A DNA stretch of 64,000 nucleotides from Pratylenchus scribneri (GCA_030063045.1 JAQSEB010000098.1:1178001-1242000); one strand, 5' to 3'; shown: positions 1-12,807, numbered from the stretch's first letter. The notes: generated from the sequence alone by a model not told the origin. Program-made: numbers and translations.

Positions 1-74
1 ACATTCAAGGCGAATATATCTACGAAAAATGTGAATTTGAATTGAATTTTATTGGAAGAATGTGAATTACTCAC

Positions 75-2571
75 GGGAAAACGCATTCCATTTCAGCTAA
101 ATTATTTGCCGTGCCGGATGGGTCGAAATAAACCGCAAAGCCAATATCCTCTTCCTCGGTCAAATATTGCCAACTGAAAATGTCCCAATATTCGTTTACC
201 TATTCCTTTTTCCCATATTATCCATTCTTTTTGTTCCCATTCTTTTTTATGCCCCATTATAGTATTTGGGTCATTGCGCACAAATCAATTACAAAAAAAA
301 AATGAATGGGAATTTATTTCTCAGAAATCCAATCAACTCATCTAATCCACCCTGGCTTTCATTTTGATCACCTGATCCGGGTATTCGCCTTTACTTTCAG
401 TTCAATCAAATGTTTGTCGCCGGCATAGACCGTCTTAAAACATTCTTAATTGTTTTTCTTTTGATTGGATATTTCACCGTCAATTGATCATAATCCGGCA
501 TTGCGGTCGCCTGATTCACGTAATATGAATCCGGCACTGGGCCAAGTCCATATCGAATTTTGGATGGGCATCTATGGAAATGGATTTGAGGGAATTTTGG
601 ATGGGAATTTGGCCACAAACTTTGGGTCCCCATTTTCGCATAATTTTCCTCCCCAATGGACGGGCCAAGCATCCAAATCCTTAGAAAATGAAATAATTCA
701 TTCTTTGGTCCATTTCCACAAATTTATTGGCCGACCACATATTCGCTGAGTGCCATTTTCCAATCCTCCTCCGATGGCATTTCAATCAAATTTTGGATTG
801 CCTCCGACAAAAATGGAGTCATCGAATTGAATGCAATTCTGGCCATTTCCGGCGCCCGAATTATCAAAATTTTGCGCAAAACGAGTGGATAATGTTCCTG
901 AAAAAGCATAACCAATGTTGTGAATGAGGAGGCAAATTGTTTGGAGGAATAATGGGCCGAAGAAATGTGGTCCAAATCGAAGACAAGCTGAATTCAATTT
1001 TTGAGAAAAGGGCGAAAATGGATTGGAAACCATCATTTGTTCGAATGGCCTTCCCGTGTGTTGGGCACGCCGTCGGCATAATTCAATGCCCTTTTCAATG
1101 GCAGCCAATGAAAATTTGATATAATCCAGCGATTGGACAGAACGGAGCATTCCTGAATTAAATTAGCAAATATTCCCTCAACAATTCCCTCCAAATTTTA
1201 ATAATTTCGATGCATCTTTTTGACTAGTCCCCCAAAAATCCAATAATATAATTGGGATGAATTGCGTGGGACCAATGGAATACTTTTCCTTTGGACTTTT
1301 TTGTGCGCTTCTTTGAATCCGGCTTTCCCCTTTCCCCGCAATTGCAATAAAATACCAGAATTCACCCAGCAGGGAAAAGCAACATTCCTTTTGGGCAATC
1401 AAAAAAGAGATAATTGGGATGGGAAATGGGGAAAGGTGGAATTAATTTATTTTACGGTATATTTTATCCATCCAATTTATTTTCAATTTCATTCATTAAT
1501 TCATTGCCAAATTTATTAAATTACCTTCCACATCCATATTGCCCAAAAGGGACATCAAAATTGGATTTCCCTCTCGATCGGCCAGGAATCCATAGCCGCA
1601 ATATTTCTCCAAAATCTGCAATTTAATTTATAAATTTTCCCTCTCCAATTTTATTTCCAATTTCCCAAAAAAAAAACAATGCAAAAAATGCTGACAAATA
1701 TTTTTGCTTGTTTGCGTGCAATTCCAGTTTTTCTTGGGCCTCCCCCCCCCCCCCCCCCCCCAAGGGCAAAGGTCGTTCCGCCTTTTTCGTCCATCCAAAA
1801 TCAATCATCAACCAATTTATTCCCCAATTCCATTCAATTTTCGCCCAATCATTTCCCAAAATGGTTTTGGTTGGCCCAAAAGTGAAATTGATGGATTAAT
1901 TTAATAAATTCTTGGACAAAATATATTCAATGAATGAATGAATGAATGAACTTATTTTTGGTGATTCATCTTTTCCATTCATTTTATTATTATTGTTCAG
2001 TGAGGGAATAAACAAAGAAATATGTGAATTCCCCTTTTAGCGATAAAATCTGCCGCGGCAGTGGATCGGCCTCGTGATTTTTTGGAAAAAGAAGAACAAA
2101 GACGGAAAAGGTGTAATTAATGAGTTTTGGTCCTTTTTTGTCCATTTTTATTGTCCACCTCCGGTGCCGTCCAATTGCCAATTTTGTCAAGGCCCCAGGC
2201 CTTTCGGAAGACCAAATCCTTTTTGATTCCCTAAAATGGTCAAAAATATTTATTTTTGGAATATTTCAACCAACATCGGCTGCCTCATCGAATTTTCCCT
2301 CCTTTGAACGCAGCCATCGCAGCAAATATCCATCATTTTCCACTTCCTCTTCTTGCGAATGTTTGGCCAATTGAGGTTCCAATATTTTTCGCAAATCTTC
2401 AATTTGGCATTGTTCCGAATCGCTGATTGGACGGCACCAATTCTGCTGGGCCAATGCCATCATTGCCAATCTTTTTGAGGATTCCGATTTTGGCATTGAT
2501 TTTGTGGCCATCGATTCCATTTGTTGTTTATTTTGCTCGGCCAAAATGCTGGCCGAATGAATTTTTGGCAT
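75..2571 (-). CDS. SEC14-like lipid-binding protein (CRAL-TRIO + GOLD), 3' end beyond window
   Basis: Likely phospholipid-binding/transfer protein acting at cytosolic membrane surfaces. Nine exons join in phase: 2275-2571, 2159-2230, 1525-1615, 1031-1152, 739-987, 621-679, 478-571, 372-433, 75-173; the next donor is at 74 and the rest lies outside. The N-terminal exon carries the CRAL-TRIO N helix (DGYLLRWLRSKEGKF), followed by FRKAWGLDKI and ILEKYCGYGFLADREGNP. The exon at 739-987 holds the lipid-pocket strand and helices (VFDLDHIS, KILIIRAPEMARIAFN). The exons at 621-679 and 478-571 give HWGGKL..GDPKCPSKI..GPVPDSYY, the typical link into the GOLD domain, which begins with TVYAGDKHLIELKV and W.Y.TEEEDIGFAVYF. 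The start is the Met at 2571, just behind a TTTTAG acceptor-like site; an upstream in-frame Met exists at 2631. Intron 2 (1616-2158) contains a poly-C run. Confidence 0.88.
1742..1762. repeat. Poly-C tract in an intron of the SEC14-like gene
   Basis: About 21 consecutive C bases lie inside the second intron of the SEC14-like gene. Shorter C runs occur at about 9340, 9731, 26399 and 36147. They are simple-sequence tracts; length may be unreliable. Confidence 0.9.
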
Positions 2572-4640
2572 TTTTGGTGGTCTAAAAGAGGGAATCTCTT
2601 TAAAGATCATCAATCCATTTTTGGATGGCAAGAATGAATTATTTGGATATTGCCATCGGCATTAGGGCAATGTGGGCAGATGTTTACCAGGCCAAGGACA
2701 AATAAATGAAAATGGAGAAATTGATGGGAAAAATGGATGGGCAAATGGGAATATGGGGGGGGATGACCGATCCATCCCCTCGGGTGCTGCCACTCACGGT
2801 TGCCCTTACCGAGATTGCATTCCCCCAACTAAAATGTGAGATCGAGTCGAGAGGATGATGAAGGCAGGCGAGAATGGCGAATGGAAGGGGCACAAATCAA
2901 ATATATATATAAAATGAAGAAATAATGTTTTGTTGCCCTCCTCCCATCCTTTCCATTTTGTTGTAATGTGTTTTCGTCATTGGAAAGGAAAAAAAAAGAA
3001 AATTAAGGGGATAAAATGAAAATGGGTTGGGGGATAGTTGGGTGGGACAATTTGAGACAAAAAATGCCGTGGCAAATTCACAAAAAATTATTTGTTGAAT
3101 TGGAACAAAGAAGGAGAATTTTGCGAGCAAAAAAAGGCGGATAAAAGCATTGGGGATTGGACCAAATCAAAGGTGGCTGTCTCCTTCGATTCCATTTGGT
3201 CGTCCAATTCAAGGAGGAGCCGGTTGGAAAGAGGAATGAAAAAATGGATGAAAAAGGGACATAACAATCTTCCATAAAAGGGGCCGATGGAGTGTGCCTA
3301 GGGGGATTCGCGACTGGGGGGAAAATGGAATGGAAAATGGTGGAGGAGAGGATAGTCATCGAAGAGGAATAAAAGATGGAAGAAAAAACATTTTTATTCT
3401 GACTGAGAAGAAGAAAAAGGATGGAAGAAATCCTTTCGAAGGTCAAAAAATGAAGAAAAATTGATCCGTTTAGAAGTTGGAAGAAAAAGTTTTTGGAAAT
3501 AAATTTACAAATGGGAATGAATAGAACAACAACAGAAAAAAGAGGCGAATTCGGCTGACAAAACGATTGCGCGATCGAATGGGAAAAAAGAGAGTGGGGA
3601 ATGAGTATATTTGGGGGGATTAGAATGGACGGAGGTGGGAGGGGGGATGAAAGGAGATTTGGATCTTCAAAAGGTGGATATTGAATGAGGATTGAGGGTT
3701 GGAGAGGAGTGGATTCGCCACAGCACCAGCCCGCCGGAGGGGATTTGGAGGAGGGAATGAACAGAGAGTGGGATCTACTGCGGTGGTTGGCTTATTCAAT
3801 TCATCCATTCACATTCACATTGAAATATCCATCCAAAATGTGCATATCCTCCAACCGAAATATTCACGAGAGTTCCAGAAGAATGAGGGCAAAGGGCAAT
3901 GACGCCCGAAAATGATTATGGACGGATGGATGACGAGTTGGATGAGGGAAGAATGAGTGAGGGAGGATGAGGTCATCGGCGGGTCAACCAATTTTAGTAA
4001 TCGAGGTTTCAACAGATTTTAGAGCGAGATTAAAAGGAAAAGCAAATCCCTCGAATATAAATGATGACTTCATTTTAATTCACTATTTTTTACTTATTAT
4101 CAAAGATCAAAGTAAACTTCATCAAAAACTATTTTTGATATATTTTCTGTAGGTCAAAAATTTCTCCAAAAAACTCTTATCATTGCTTCTCGATTCTCCG
4201 TTCTACTCCGTTCCCCGGCTGCAAAGCATGAACCCAGCATGGACTTCATCCTCCCCAATTTCCGTGCTGGCCTGTACCTTATCACAATCTTCTGTTCGTG
4301 CCAGCCGGTACCATTCCTCACATCAAATGTGGTGCTAATTGGAGGAAAACAAAACAATTGCCCCATTGCTTATTTATTATTCTGCTTTTTATCAAATTAT
4401 CAGTTAACTTTTTTTTTTGTTCAGAGCAGAGTCTTTATTAATTTATTCAATCGGAATTCAAACAAATTTAATTTGTATTTGAGACAAAATGGAGGCGAAT
4501 GGCACATGAAAATCTTATTAATCAATGGCAAAGAAAGGGAAAATGAACATTGACAGATTCTTGGAATTTATTTGGGAATTTTAAAATTAAATTAAAAATT
4601 GGTAGATTCTTTTCGCATTTTTGGATGGAGTTTGTTGCAT
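2572..4640. other. Intergenic region, purine-rich, no gene recognised
   Basis: Between the 5' end of the SEC14-like gene and the 3' end of the Maf gene. The top strand is strongly A/G-rich from about 2690 to 3980. Short open frames exist in every direction but none has a family motif or a convincing chain of splice sites. It probably includes the promoter of the SEC14-like gene (2572-3000) and 3' flanking sequence of the Maf gene. Confidence 0.5.
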
Positions 4641-5735
4641 TCAATGATGAAATTGTTGACTGGTCCAAAAATTGTCATGGCATTCGGCAAAATTATGAGA
4701 ATAAGCCGGACAATTTCGGGAGGGAATTTCCCCGTAAATTTGAATATTTTGAGTGCCAATCGAATTTGGAGAATATCCAAAATTTGGCTGGGAATGTTGG
4801 CCAACACAATTTGGGGAATACATTGGAAGGGTCAATGATGATGTTTCACCATTATTTTGTCCTCCATTCAAATTGCCAAAATCATTCGCTAAATTTTTAC
4901 AATTTAATTCGAACATTTCCGTTTTTAATTTGAACTCACAATTTCGGTGAGTATTTGTCTCTTTTTTCCCATCATTTTTTTCTCCTTTGCTAATTTCCAA
5001 TTTTCGTTCATAATTTGCCAATAATTCGGCTTGTTTTTCCACAATTTCCCTCAATTTCGCATTCTCCTTTTCCAATTGTTGCACATTTTTCAGCCTCCTT
5101 GCCCGGCAATTCAGCGCATATCCTCGATTTTTTAATGTTCTTCGTTTTTGTTTCAATGCACAAACAATTGATCGGTCTTGGCCCTAAAAGGGATGGAAAT
5201 TCGTCCAAAAAGTGGTCCGGACTTACAGCCAATTTTTGGTTTAATTCTCGCACACTTAATCGCATCAATTCCCATTCCTCCAAAAGAACACCGCCTCCAC
5301 ATTTTTCCAATTCGCTGGACCCAATGGAAAATTGTTCATTTTGATGGCCAGCAGATTTTGATGAGGAAACATTGGAGTCGATGGATTCGGGCGAAGAAAT
5401 CAAATCAGCATTAGATTGTGGGGAGGAAATTGACCAATGATTTTTGCTAATGGCCGAATTCTGGAGGGGAAAATGAAATGAAATTTATTTGAATTTAAAT
5501 TAAATTGCCTCTTCCAAATGAGGAGGAATTTGGCAATTTTGGCCATAAGAATTACAAAGTTCCGGGAATGGAGCAAATGGGATTGCCGGTTGCAGGAATT
5601 CCTTCTGAAATTGGCCCACAAAAATGAATCAAAATCCTCAAATTCCATTCAATTAACCTTCAAGAATCGTTCCTTTTCTTCTTTTCGATGTTTTTCAAAA
5701 ATTTGTCCTCTGGCATCCACCGGCGGTTCAATCAT
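4641..5735 (-). CDS. Maf-family bZIP transcription factor
   Basis: Sequence-specific nuclear transcription factor. Four exons in phase (5658-5735, 5509-5604, 5227-5460, 4641-5183) give about 316 residues. The extended homology region begins in exon 3 (LSVRELNQKL) and continues over the intron into the basic region KQKRRTLKNRGYALNCRARR, diagnostic for Maf proteins, then a leucine zipper with LEKENAKLREIVEKQAELL. The N-terminal part is acidic and Ser-rich, as in large Mafs; the C-terminal 90 residues are Asn/Gln-rich. The intron between exons 2 and 3 begins GC rather than GT (GAG|GCAATT); no GT in that stretch keeps the frame, and the two sides join exactly at phase 0. The start is the first Met of exon 1 at 5735. 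Confidence 0.88.
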
Positions 5736-6944
5736 TCTGTGAGGTCCAATAGAGAAATATGATGGAATAAAAAAAGAACAACGAAATAAATGTCCAAAAT
5801 TTGTCGGTCTTCCTTCACTTTTTATGCTTTTCCCAATTCCTCCTCTCCCTCTTCACTCCCTCATTTTTTTTTCATTGCTTTGTTTTTGCAAGGAGAAAGA
5901 TGATGATTATTGGAGGGGTCGTTTGGGGGTTGGAAATTTCTTTAAACTCTGATAAAAAAATCAGAAAATGAAAAAAATTAGGTGCACCAAGGATTGAAAT
6001 GTCTTTGAGTATTATAAACCAGAATTTTTGGGAAAAAATCATTTATTTATAATGTCTAATAAAATGAATACGAATTCTGGTATAACTATATGAAATATAG
6101 GAAGAAGAGTGAACAAGTCCCAAATCCAGGTCCCAGATTCGAGGCATCATTAGATCGTCATTGTCAATTGGTGGAATGTGGAAAATCATTTGTTTATTTA
6201 ATTCTAATAATTTATTCGAATTAAAAATATATGGAATATTGTCTATATCAAAAACGGCTAAAATTGAAGGGATTTATGAATTCGCAAAAATATTCGCCAC
6301 AAAGGAAAGAGAGGCTATAGCCTTCTTGAGAAGAAAAGAGAATACTGTATTTTTGGAAATGGAGGGAAAGGAATGCAAATCTTCTCTGCTGCCTGCGGCA
6401 ATCATCATTTCACTTTTCTTTTAGTGCGATACGATATCGCAAATTCCTTTGAATATTTATTCAATCATAAATTCCTTCAATGCCAACCATTTTTAATGAT
6501 TCTCATATCATTTAGTTGAGCAAAAAATTCTCTATCTATTGATGTAAAAAAATTCTATTTAATATTCGGATTAAAAAAGCAATAAAATTTTTCTGTACTC
6601 AAATCTTTGGCATAGCTAAATGCTTCAGACATTATTCAAATTAATAATAATCAATAAATTTTATACATTTGTTTTGAACGCTATCATTCTAATTACAATC
6701 CTTCAAACTTAAATGGCAATATTAATGATGACAACAAAACCAAATTCTTTTAAATGGAATTTAACATTTCATTTATATTTCATTTATTCAGTAGAAATCA
6801 TTTTTAATTTAATTTTAAATATAAATTCAATTATAGGCGAGTATCGTCTAGCAAAAATTGAGGAGTAAAAGTCAAAAAGGCAATTTTTCTACCCAATATG
6901 ACCGACTAAAATAGATAATTCATTCATTCATTCTTCAAATTCAT
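5736..6944. other. Intergenic region, AT-rich, no gene recognised
   Basis: Presumed upstream region of the Maf gene and 3' flank of the PRXL2-like gene. One 87-codon open frame (6161-6424, +) has no motif, no recognised splice partner and AT-driven composition; it is not called. Confidence 0.5.
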
Positions 6945-7728
6945 TCAAATTTTCTGAATTGTTGCCAAAAGTTCGTCCAAATTGGCCTCATCGCCCCATT
7001 CCTGCTCCAAATGGGCAAATAACATTTTGTCATCTTTCACCAAATAAACGCCTAAATTCAAATTGGAAATTTATTTTTATTTTTGTGAATATTTTTACCG
7101 CCCAGCAATCGACCCTCTCCCTCCGTGTTCCCTTCAATGCCAGCCTTTTTTGTCTTATAAAGGTTCAAATAAGTGGAAAATCGCAAAAATCCCATCCAAA
7201 GAGGCAGCCAACGTTGTTGAGGCCCAAAGAAACGTTTCTATAAATGATTTTGGGAATGAATTCAAAAAATAATAAAAAAATCATCACCTCCGGATCGAAA
7301 TAAATGGAATCGGCACATCCGAGGAATGGTCGAAATTCATTAACGCCCAATGTTTCGTGGACCACCCCAACCACTCGAACACCCTTTTCGCCCAATTGCT
7401 TTCCAATGCTGCACAATTGGGCGGCCTCTTTTCGGCAAAAACCGCAACCGGGGCGACGAACGGCCATAAAAAGTGTGGGCGAAGATTGGAAAATTTCCTT
7501 TGCCTAAAATATTAATTTAAAAAAGAATTTAATAAATATTTAAACCTGAATTTCTTTTCCGGCCAAAATGGCATTGGCCTCTTTGCCTGGTTCAACCAAT
7601 TTGAGTCGAGCATCGGCCAAATATTCCACTGTTGGAATGAGGGCACCAATTGTCAATCGAGTGGGCAAATTCGCATATAAAACTGCGCCAACAGCGACAG
7701 AGCCAATGAAAGCGCCGAATCCGATCAT
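6945..7728 (-). CDS. Peroxiredoxin-like 2 (PRXL2/FAM213-type) thioredoxin-fold protein
   Basis: Predicted redox protein of the AhpC/TSA-like PRXL2 family. Four exons (7546-7728, 7288-7503, 7099-7237, 6945-7051) make 214 residues, close to the family's usual 200-230. Exon 1 opens with a hydrophobic segment (GAFIGSVAVGAVLYANLP), a likely membrane anchor. Exon 2 carries the family signature AVRRPGCGFCRKEA with a CxxC active site, followed by GVRVVGVVHE. Exon 3 gives KRFFGPQQRW and GEGRLLGG; exon 4 gives VYLVKDDKMLFAHLEQEWGD and ends near LLATIQKI. All junctions are GT-AG and agree in phase. The start is the only Met ahead of the hydrophobic segment. Substrate is not deducible. Confidence 0.9.
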
Positions 7729-8847
7729 TTTTGAATTATTTGGAATTTATTTTATTTCTGCAATAAAAAATATTCAATTTCTAAATTAGAAATTTGGTAA
7801 AAATGGGAAAAAATAAATAAATTGAGATAAAAAATGGATGATTTTAATGCTGATGAATAAAAGTAAAAAGTTGGAGATTTGCCTTTAGGGAAAGTCATTC
7901 TTTTTATAAAAAATGACTTTGGATCCAAAAGGACCATTCAAATTCTTTCATTTGTCCCTCATTTCTCTCATATTCGTTTTTCTAAGCCTCCAATTAATTT
8001 TATCTTTCGTGCAATGTAAGGAATTTATGCAAATTTGCATATTTTTTGAAAATGTCATTTGTGATGTTCAACAAAATACAATGTAAAGTTCAAAAACCAA
8101 TCAAATTAATGTCTTTGTCCGTCAATGAATAGTACAAATTTGCAAATTTGGTTGGAAGGAATAGTACAAAATTTGATGGAATTGAATTATGCAAAATGAA
8201 TGAAAATAAAATAAAAGTGGAATTAAAATTCAGTCAAAAAAGGGCTTCCGTTGAATTCAATAATAAACTACATTAATTTCGAATTAAAATCATTAAAATC
8301 AATGGAAAATAATTAAATTTAATAAATTTCAATTTCGTTTCATCTCAATTAGCTAAAAATTAATTTTGGCACCGATTTTCCCTTCCCAAATATATTTTTA
8401 GTTCACCTCCTTGCCTGTGAACCTTTCATGGCCTCCTTTTTGGCCACCCATTTGGCATTATTCGAAATGTCTTCAAAAATATTTCAGAAAAAATCACAAT
8501 CTACAGTTTCACCTGCCTACGTCAACCGGCCAACCATTTTCCCCTGAATTATTAGTAAATTAATTTAATCTTTCACGTAACTCAATTTCCCTCCCTATTG
8601 GCCAAATCCAGTCAGTCGGGGACCTTTCGCTCAATTTTCACACGCAATAAAATTAGAAAAAAACTTCTTTCGTGGAAAATATGTAAAGGCTAAAGGGCCT
8701 CTAAAAAGCTTAAAACCATTTCCAATTTGGCCATTCTTCCCATTCAATTCATTGGCCAATTTTGAATAAATTTGTCATTTTTAATTCCAAATAAAAAAAT
8801 ATTAATTTTAAAGACGATTTAAAATTCAAACGAATTTAGGGCAATTA
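7729..8847. other. Intergenic region, AT-rich, no gene recognised
   Basis: Upstream of the PRXL2-like gene and left flank of the transposon-like element. No open frame with protein motifs and no recognisable structural RNA was seen. Confidence 0.5.
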
Positions 8848-8855
8848 TTTGAACA

Positions 8856-9287
8856 CAGGGTTGCCAGAATGTCCCCCCACGGGGGGCATTTGCCCCCTTT
8901 TTGAGATTTTGCCCCCTTTTGTGCCCCCCGAGCCGAGTTGCCCCCCAAATGCCCCCTTTTTAAAATTTTGTCATTTTTTCCCTTTTTTATTATTTTTTGG
9001 TCTAATTTTTCGCTGCGCGGCAAATTTTTGGTCTAATTTTTCGCTGCGCGGCAAATTTTTGGTCTAATTTTTCGCTGCGCGGCAAATTTTTGGTCTAATT
9101 TTTCGCTACGCGGAAAATTTTTGGTCTAGTTTTTCGCTGCGCGGCCATTATTGGAAAAATTTTTGCATTTTTGGCACTTTTTAAAAATGCCCCCCAAAAT
9201 GCCCCCTTTTTTACTGAAAATGCCCCCCAAATGCCCCCTTTTTTTTCCAAAATGCCCCCCAAAGTAAAAATCCATCTGGCAACCCTG
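8856..9287. mobile_element. Short non-autonomous hAT-like DNA transposon (MITE)
   Basis: A 432-bp element bounded by perfect inverted termini CAGGGTTGCCAGA (left) and its reverse complement, nearly identical over about 12 bp, at 8856 and 9287. It is flanked on both sides by the same 8-bp word TTTGAACA (8848-8855 and 9288-9295), a target-site duplication of the length made by hAT transposases; the CAG...CTG ends also fit hAT. The interior holds runs of a C-rich word (GCCCCCCAAATGCCCCC) near both ends and a five-copy 31-bp tandem array in the middle. No transposase reading frame is present, so it depends on an enzyme encoded elsewhere. The intact duplication suggests a fairly recent insertion. 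Confidence 0.88.
8994..9148. repeat. Five-copy 31-bp tandem repeat inside the hAT-like element
   Basis: The unit begins TTTTTGGTCTAATTTTTCGC and ends with TGCGCGGCAAA. Five copies lie head to tail; the fourth and fifth carry single substitutions (GCTACGCGG; CTAGTTTTT). GC-rich cores (CGCTGCGCGG) alternate with T-rich spacers. Confidence 0.9.
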
Positions 9288-9295
9288 TTTGAACA

Positions 9296-10235
9296 GGTAA
9301 AATTTTGCGTCAAAGCCAATAATAATAATAATAATTCCCCCCCCCCCCCCACACATGATTGCTCATTTCCATATTTTTTTGACCGGTGTTTTTCCGTCCC
9401 AAACATTTGCCACACTTTCCTTCCTCCTTTTTAATGATTGCCCTCCTTTGGGTGCCAATAAAACCGGATTAGTAGTACAAAATTTGCACTTTGCCCAGTC
9501 GAATAAAAAAACACTTCCTCCATTTTTAAACAATTTAATTTTATTTTCTGCATAATTTTCAATTTAATTTGATTCATAATTCACAATTCATTGAATGTTA
9601 TTTTGTTCCAAATCCCAATTTTGGCAAAAAACATTCATCCAATAATCCTCTCTTCCCCTCAATTTCCGGTCCTATTTTCTCGATTCTTTTGCTCCATTTA
9701 TTAATCTCGAATTAATCCCTTTGGGGCATTCCCCCCCCCCCCCCAATGCCAAATTGCCGGCCAATCTTTTGTTGGTCCCAAACGGCCAATTAAATGTTCT
9801 CCTCCTCCCCTACCATTTTCCACTTCAATTAAAATAAAATGCCAATAGACCAACCAATTCATTGCCATTCTCCAATGAATACATTGATGGATGGCTAATT
9901 AACCAATATTAAGCAGCCATTTTTGTCCGAAATATATTATAATTTATATTGGCCATAAAAATCATTTTGAAAAGTTCACCATAATCCATTTCACCTTTTC
10001 CCATGTTTCAGTCAGTCACAATGTCACGGCACCACAATCACAAAATCCAAAATAATATTTTGTGGCATTTTAGTAAAATATTTTATGCCTTCATAAAATA
10101 TTCAACCTTAATAAATTTGTCCTTTATATTTTATTTGGTCATTATTCATTCATTCGCGTGCCCTCATTCCACCAAATTTATTTTAATATTTTCCTCCCCA
10201 TTTTCAGTCATTTTCATTTCATTCCCCCCAAAAAA
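9296..10235. other. Intergenic region, no confident gene
   Basis: Right flank of the transposon and upstream region of the Sre-like gene. An ATG at 10021 opens a frame with hydrophobic residues (to about 10311) that could be an extra 5' exon of the receptor, but its frame does not match the receptor without an intron I could not place. A short C run occurs at about 9731. Confidence 0.45.
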
Positions 10236-12529
10236 ATGGGTTGTCTCGATTCGGTGCCCGATGAATTTCTGCATTCCATTTTCCTTCGTTTTTGCATCAA
10301 TTTATTCCTGAATTTATTTTTACTTTTTCCATTCGGCCTATTCCTTGCCTTCATCCTGAACAAGGCCAAAAGAATTCATTTGAATACTCGACTCATTTTG
10401 GCCATTATTCCATTCATTTTGGCACTTGAATTGTTTTCTCGTGTTGGCAAAGTTGTTCTTTTCCAGGTTGGTCCTATTCTTTTCCCCAATTTTCCCCATT
10501 TTAATTTGCCATTTTCAGCTTCTTCTCCAACATTTGCCCACTCATTCAGAACATCAAATGAATTCAAATGAATCTGTCCTTTGTTTTCCCCCAAATTTTG
10601 ATCAAATTCTTCGATGGACTGTCATCGGCCCAACAATTCTTTCCCATTTTTTGCTCAATTCCCTCCCTTTGGCTTTGGTTGCCGAAAAATTTTGTGCCAC
10701 AATTTTCTACAAACATTACGAAAAAGGCCAACGTTTCCTTTGGCTTGGCATTGCCATTTTGGCCATCCAGGTAATATTTTAATTTTATTGTTTTCTCCCA
10801 AAATACGTCATTACCCCCAAAAGGATAAACAAAAAATGAGGGAAAATTTCGTGTGAATTCATTGAGAATTCTTGGAAATACCCAAAAGGTGCCCATTCCT
10901 TCCCAAAATAACATTATTTGGGCATTGGCATTGGCACGCTATTATAAATAAAATAAAATAAATTGATATAATTGACATTTATTTGGGCATTCATTTTTGG
11001 TGGGAATAAATTCACTCACCGATTACTGTATTGGAGGGGGGGGGGCATATGAAGAATTGAAGGGAGAATTTGGTTGAATGAGGCCTGGGGGCATATTCAT
11101 TCATCTTTGTTTGTAGTCATTTTTTATTGTTTGGATGAATGAATCATTTTTGGGAAAATGAAGCAGACAAAATTGGAGGGCAATACAATTTTAATTGAAT
11201 AAATTTGGCCAAAATATTAACCATCAATTTAACCACATTTTTCCCATTTCAGTTCATTTCTTCCCTTCTTCTTTTGGCCCACAAATTTCGGCCACCAATG
11301 GCCAATAATTCAACACAAAAGGAAGAAGATGTCCTTATTCCAATCGACTTTTGGGCATTTGTCCATTTGTTGGCTCTTTTACTCATTTTTGGACTTCTTT
11401 CATTCAACAATAAACTTTCCGTATGTTTTCTCCCCATTATTTCATTTCCAAAAATTAATTTTTTTAGCGCCAATTGACCGGCACAAATCCAACCAATTTT
11501 GATTCCAATATTCCATGCACATTTTCCAAAAGTTTTTCCTCCCCTCGATTGGTCACTTGCCGGTATCAAATTCGAGAAAATCGTCGTTCCCTGCATTTTT
11601 GTGTCATTTTCACTGGATTAATTTGTTCAATCGCATTTCTCAATTTGATTATTGCCATTTTTTCCGGCGACAATTTTGCCTGGAAAATTGACCAAAATTC
11701 CGTTGAAATTCAACAATTTTTGGTGGCTACTTCCAAATTGGCCGAAAGAGGACAACAAATTCCGAAAGAAATTTACAATTTTCTAATTTTCTTTTTGCCA
11801 ACAATTTGCACACTTTTTGGCCATGTAAGTTCATCCAAATAATATTCAAATATATTTATTATTCCATTTTTGGCAAATTCCCCTTTAGGGAATAATTTTT
11901 AATAAAATGGAGGAAATGAATATTTTTTATGTTTTGTGATTTAAAATTAATTGATGAGAATATATTCTAAAAAAACAATTAAAAGGATATTAATGAAAAA
12001 AGTGGGGAATAATCCAAAAGTAATTGGAAAATGCCTCATACGTCAAAATTGGTCAATAATCAGCAAAAATTAAACAAAAAATCATTTGTAATTTTTGCAG
12101 GAATCTCTTCGTCTTTCGTTGCTTTCCCATTTTGGCAATCATTGTAAAATGTTCGCCGCCCGAACATCGGCCAAAACAAAGAAAAACAAACCAATCTGTT
12201 TGGCCGTCACAAATGCCTCTTCATCATCGCCAAATTCCTCCCAATCTCAATCAAATTCATCATCATCGGGTTCCACAATTGCCAATCAAAATTTTCGCCG
12301 TGCCAACAATCATTCTCGCATTTCGGATGCTCATTCAATGAATGAAATGTTGAGGAATGCACATTTTGATGCACTCCAAGAATATTGGGCCAAAAATGGG
12401 CCGGAAGAGGCAAAAAGGAAGAAAAGAGGATCATCGACCAGGAAAGAGAGAATTGGCACCGGAAAATGCAAATTTCGATCGGCACCGTGTTCAACGGCCA
12501 TAATGGAAACTGAATTGAATGATAAATAA
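10236..12529 (+). CDS. Sre-like nematode chemoreceptor (7-TM GPCR)
   Basis: Predicted seven-pass G-protein-coupled chemoreceptor of the Sra/Sre superfamily, expected in chemosensory neuron membranes. Five exons (10236-10466, 10519-10770, 11253-11420, 11468-11824, 12101-12529), all joined at phase 0, give 478 residues. Hydrophobic segments include LFLLFPFGLFLAFIL, ILAIIPFILALELF, LLALLLIFGLLSF and FTGLICSIAFLNLIIAIF. The third-helix motif AEKFCATIFYKHYEKG matches the Sre-type ER..AT....YE pattern, and YQIRENRRSL matches the conserved YQ..EN motif of the third loop. The last exon adds a long Ser/Asn-rich and then basic cytoplasmic tail of about 130 residues, longer than usual for Sre. The start at 10236 is the first Met of this frame; a further 5' exon is possible. 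Confidence 0.78.
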
Positions 12530-12807
12530 AAATTCGGTTGATTTTTAATGCCAAAACATTTTCATTTTGATTAATTTGTCAATATTATTTATTTTCTTCA
12601 TATTTTTATTTATTTTCAATAATAACAAATAAATCATTTTTTCTGCTTTAAAATAAAATGCGTGGGAATTAAATTAATTGATGAAAATTGAGCGAATCAA
12701 AAGTGGATGCGGGAAATTTCCAATTTCTAATTAATTCTTCCTTCCATTTCAATTTTATTTCCTATTCCAAAAAGTTTGATTGAATTATTGCACTTTTCCC
12801 CACAAAA

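Noticed and set aside
9171..9434. Plus-strand open frame with Pro/Phe repeats inside the transposon
   Set aside because: Translation of the C-rich repeat words of the hAT-like element; no transposase features.
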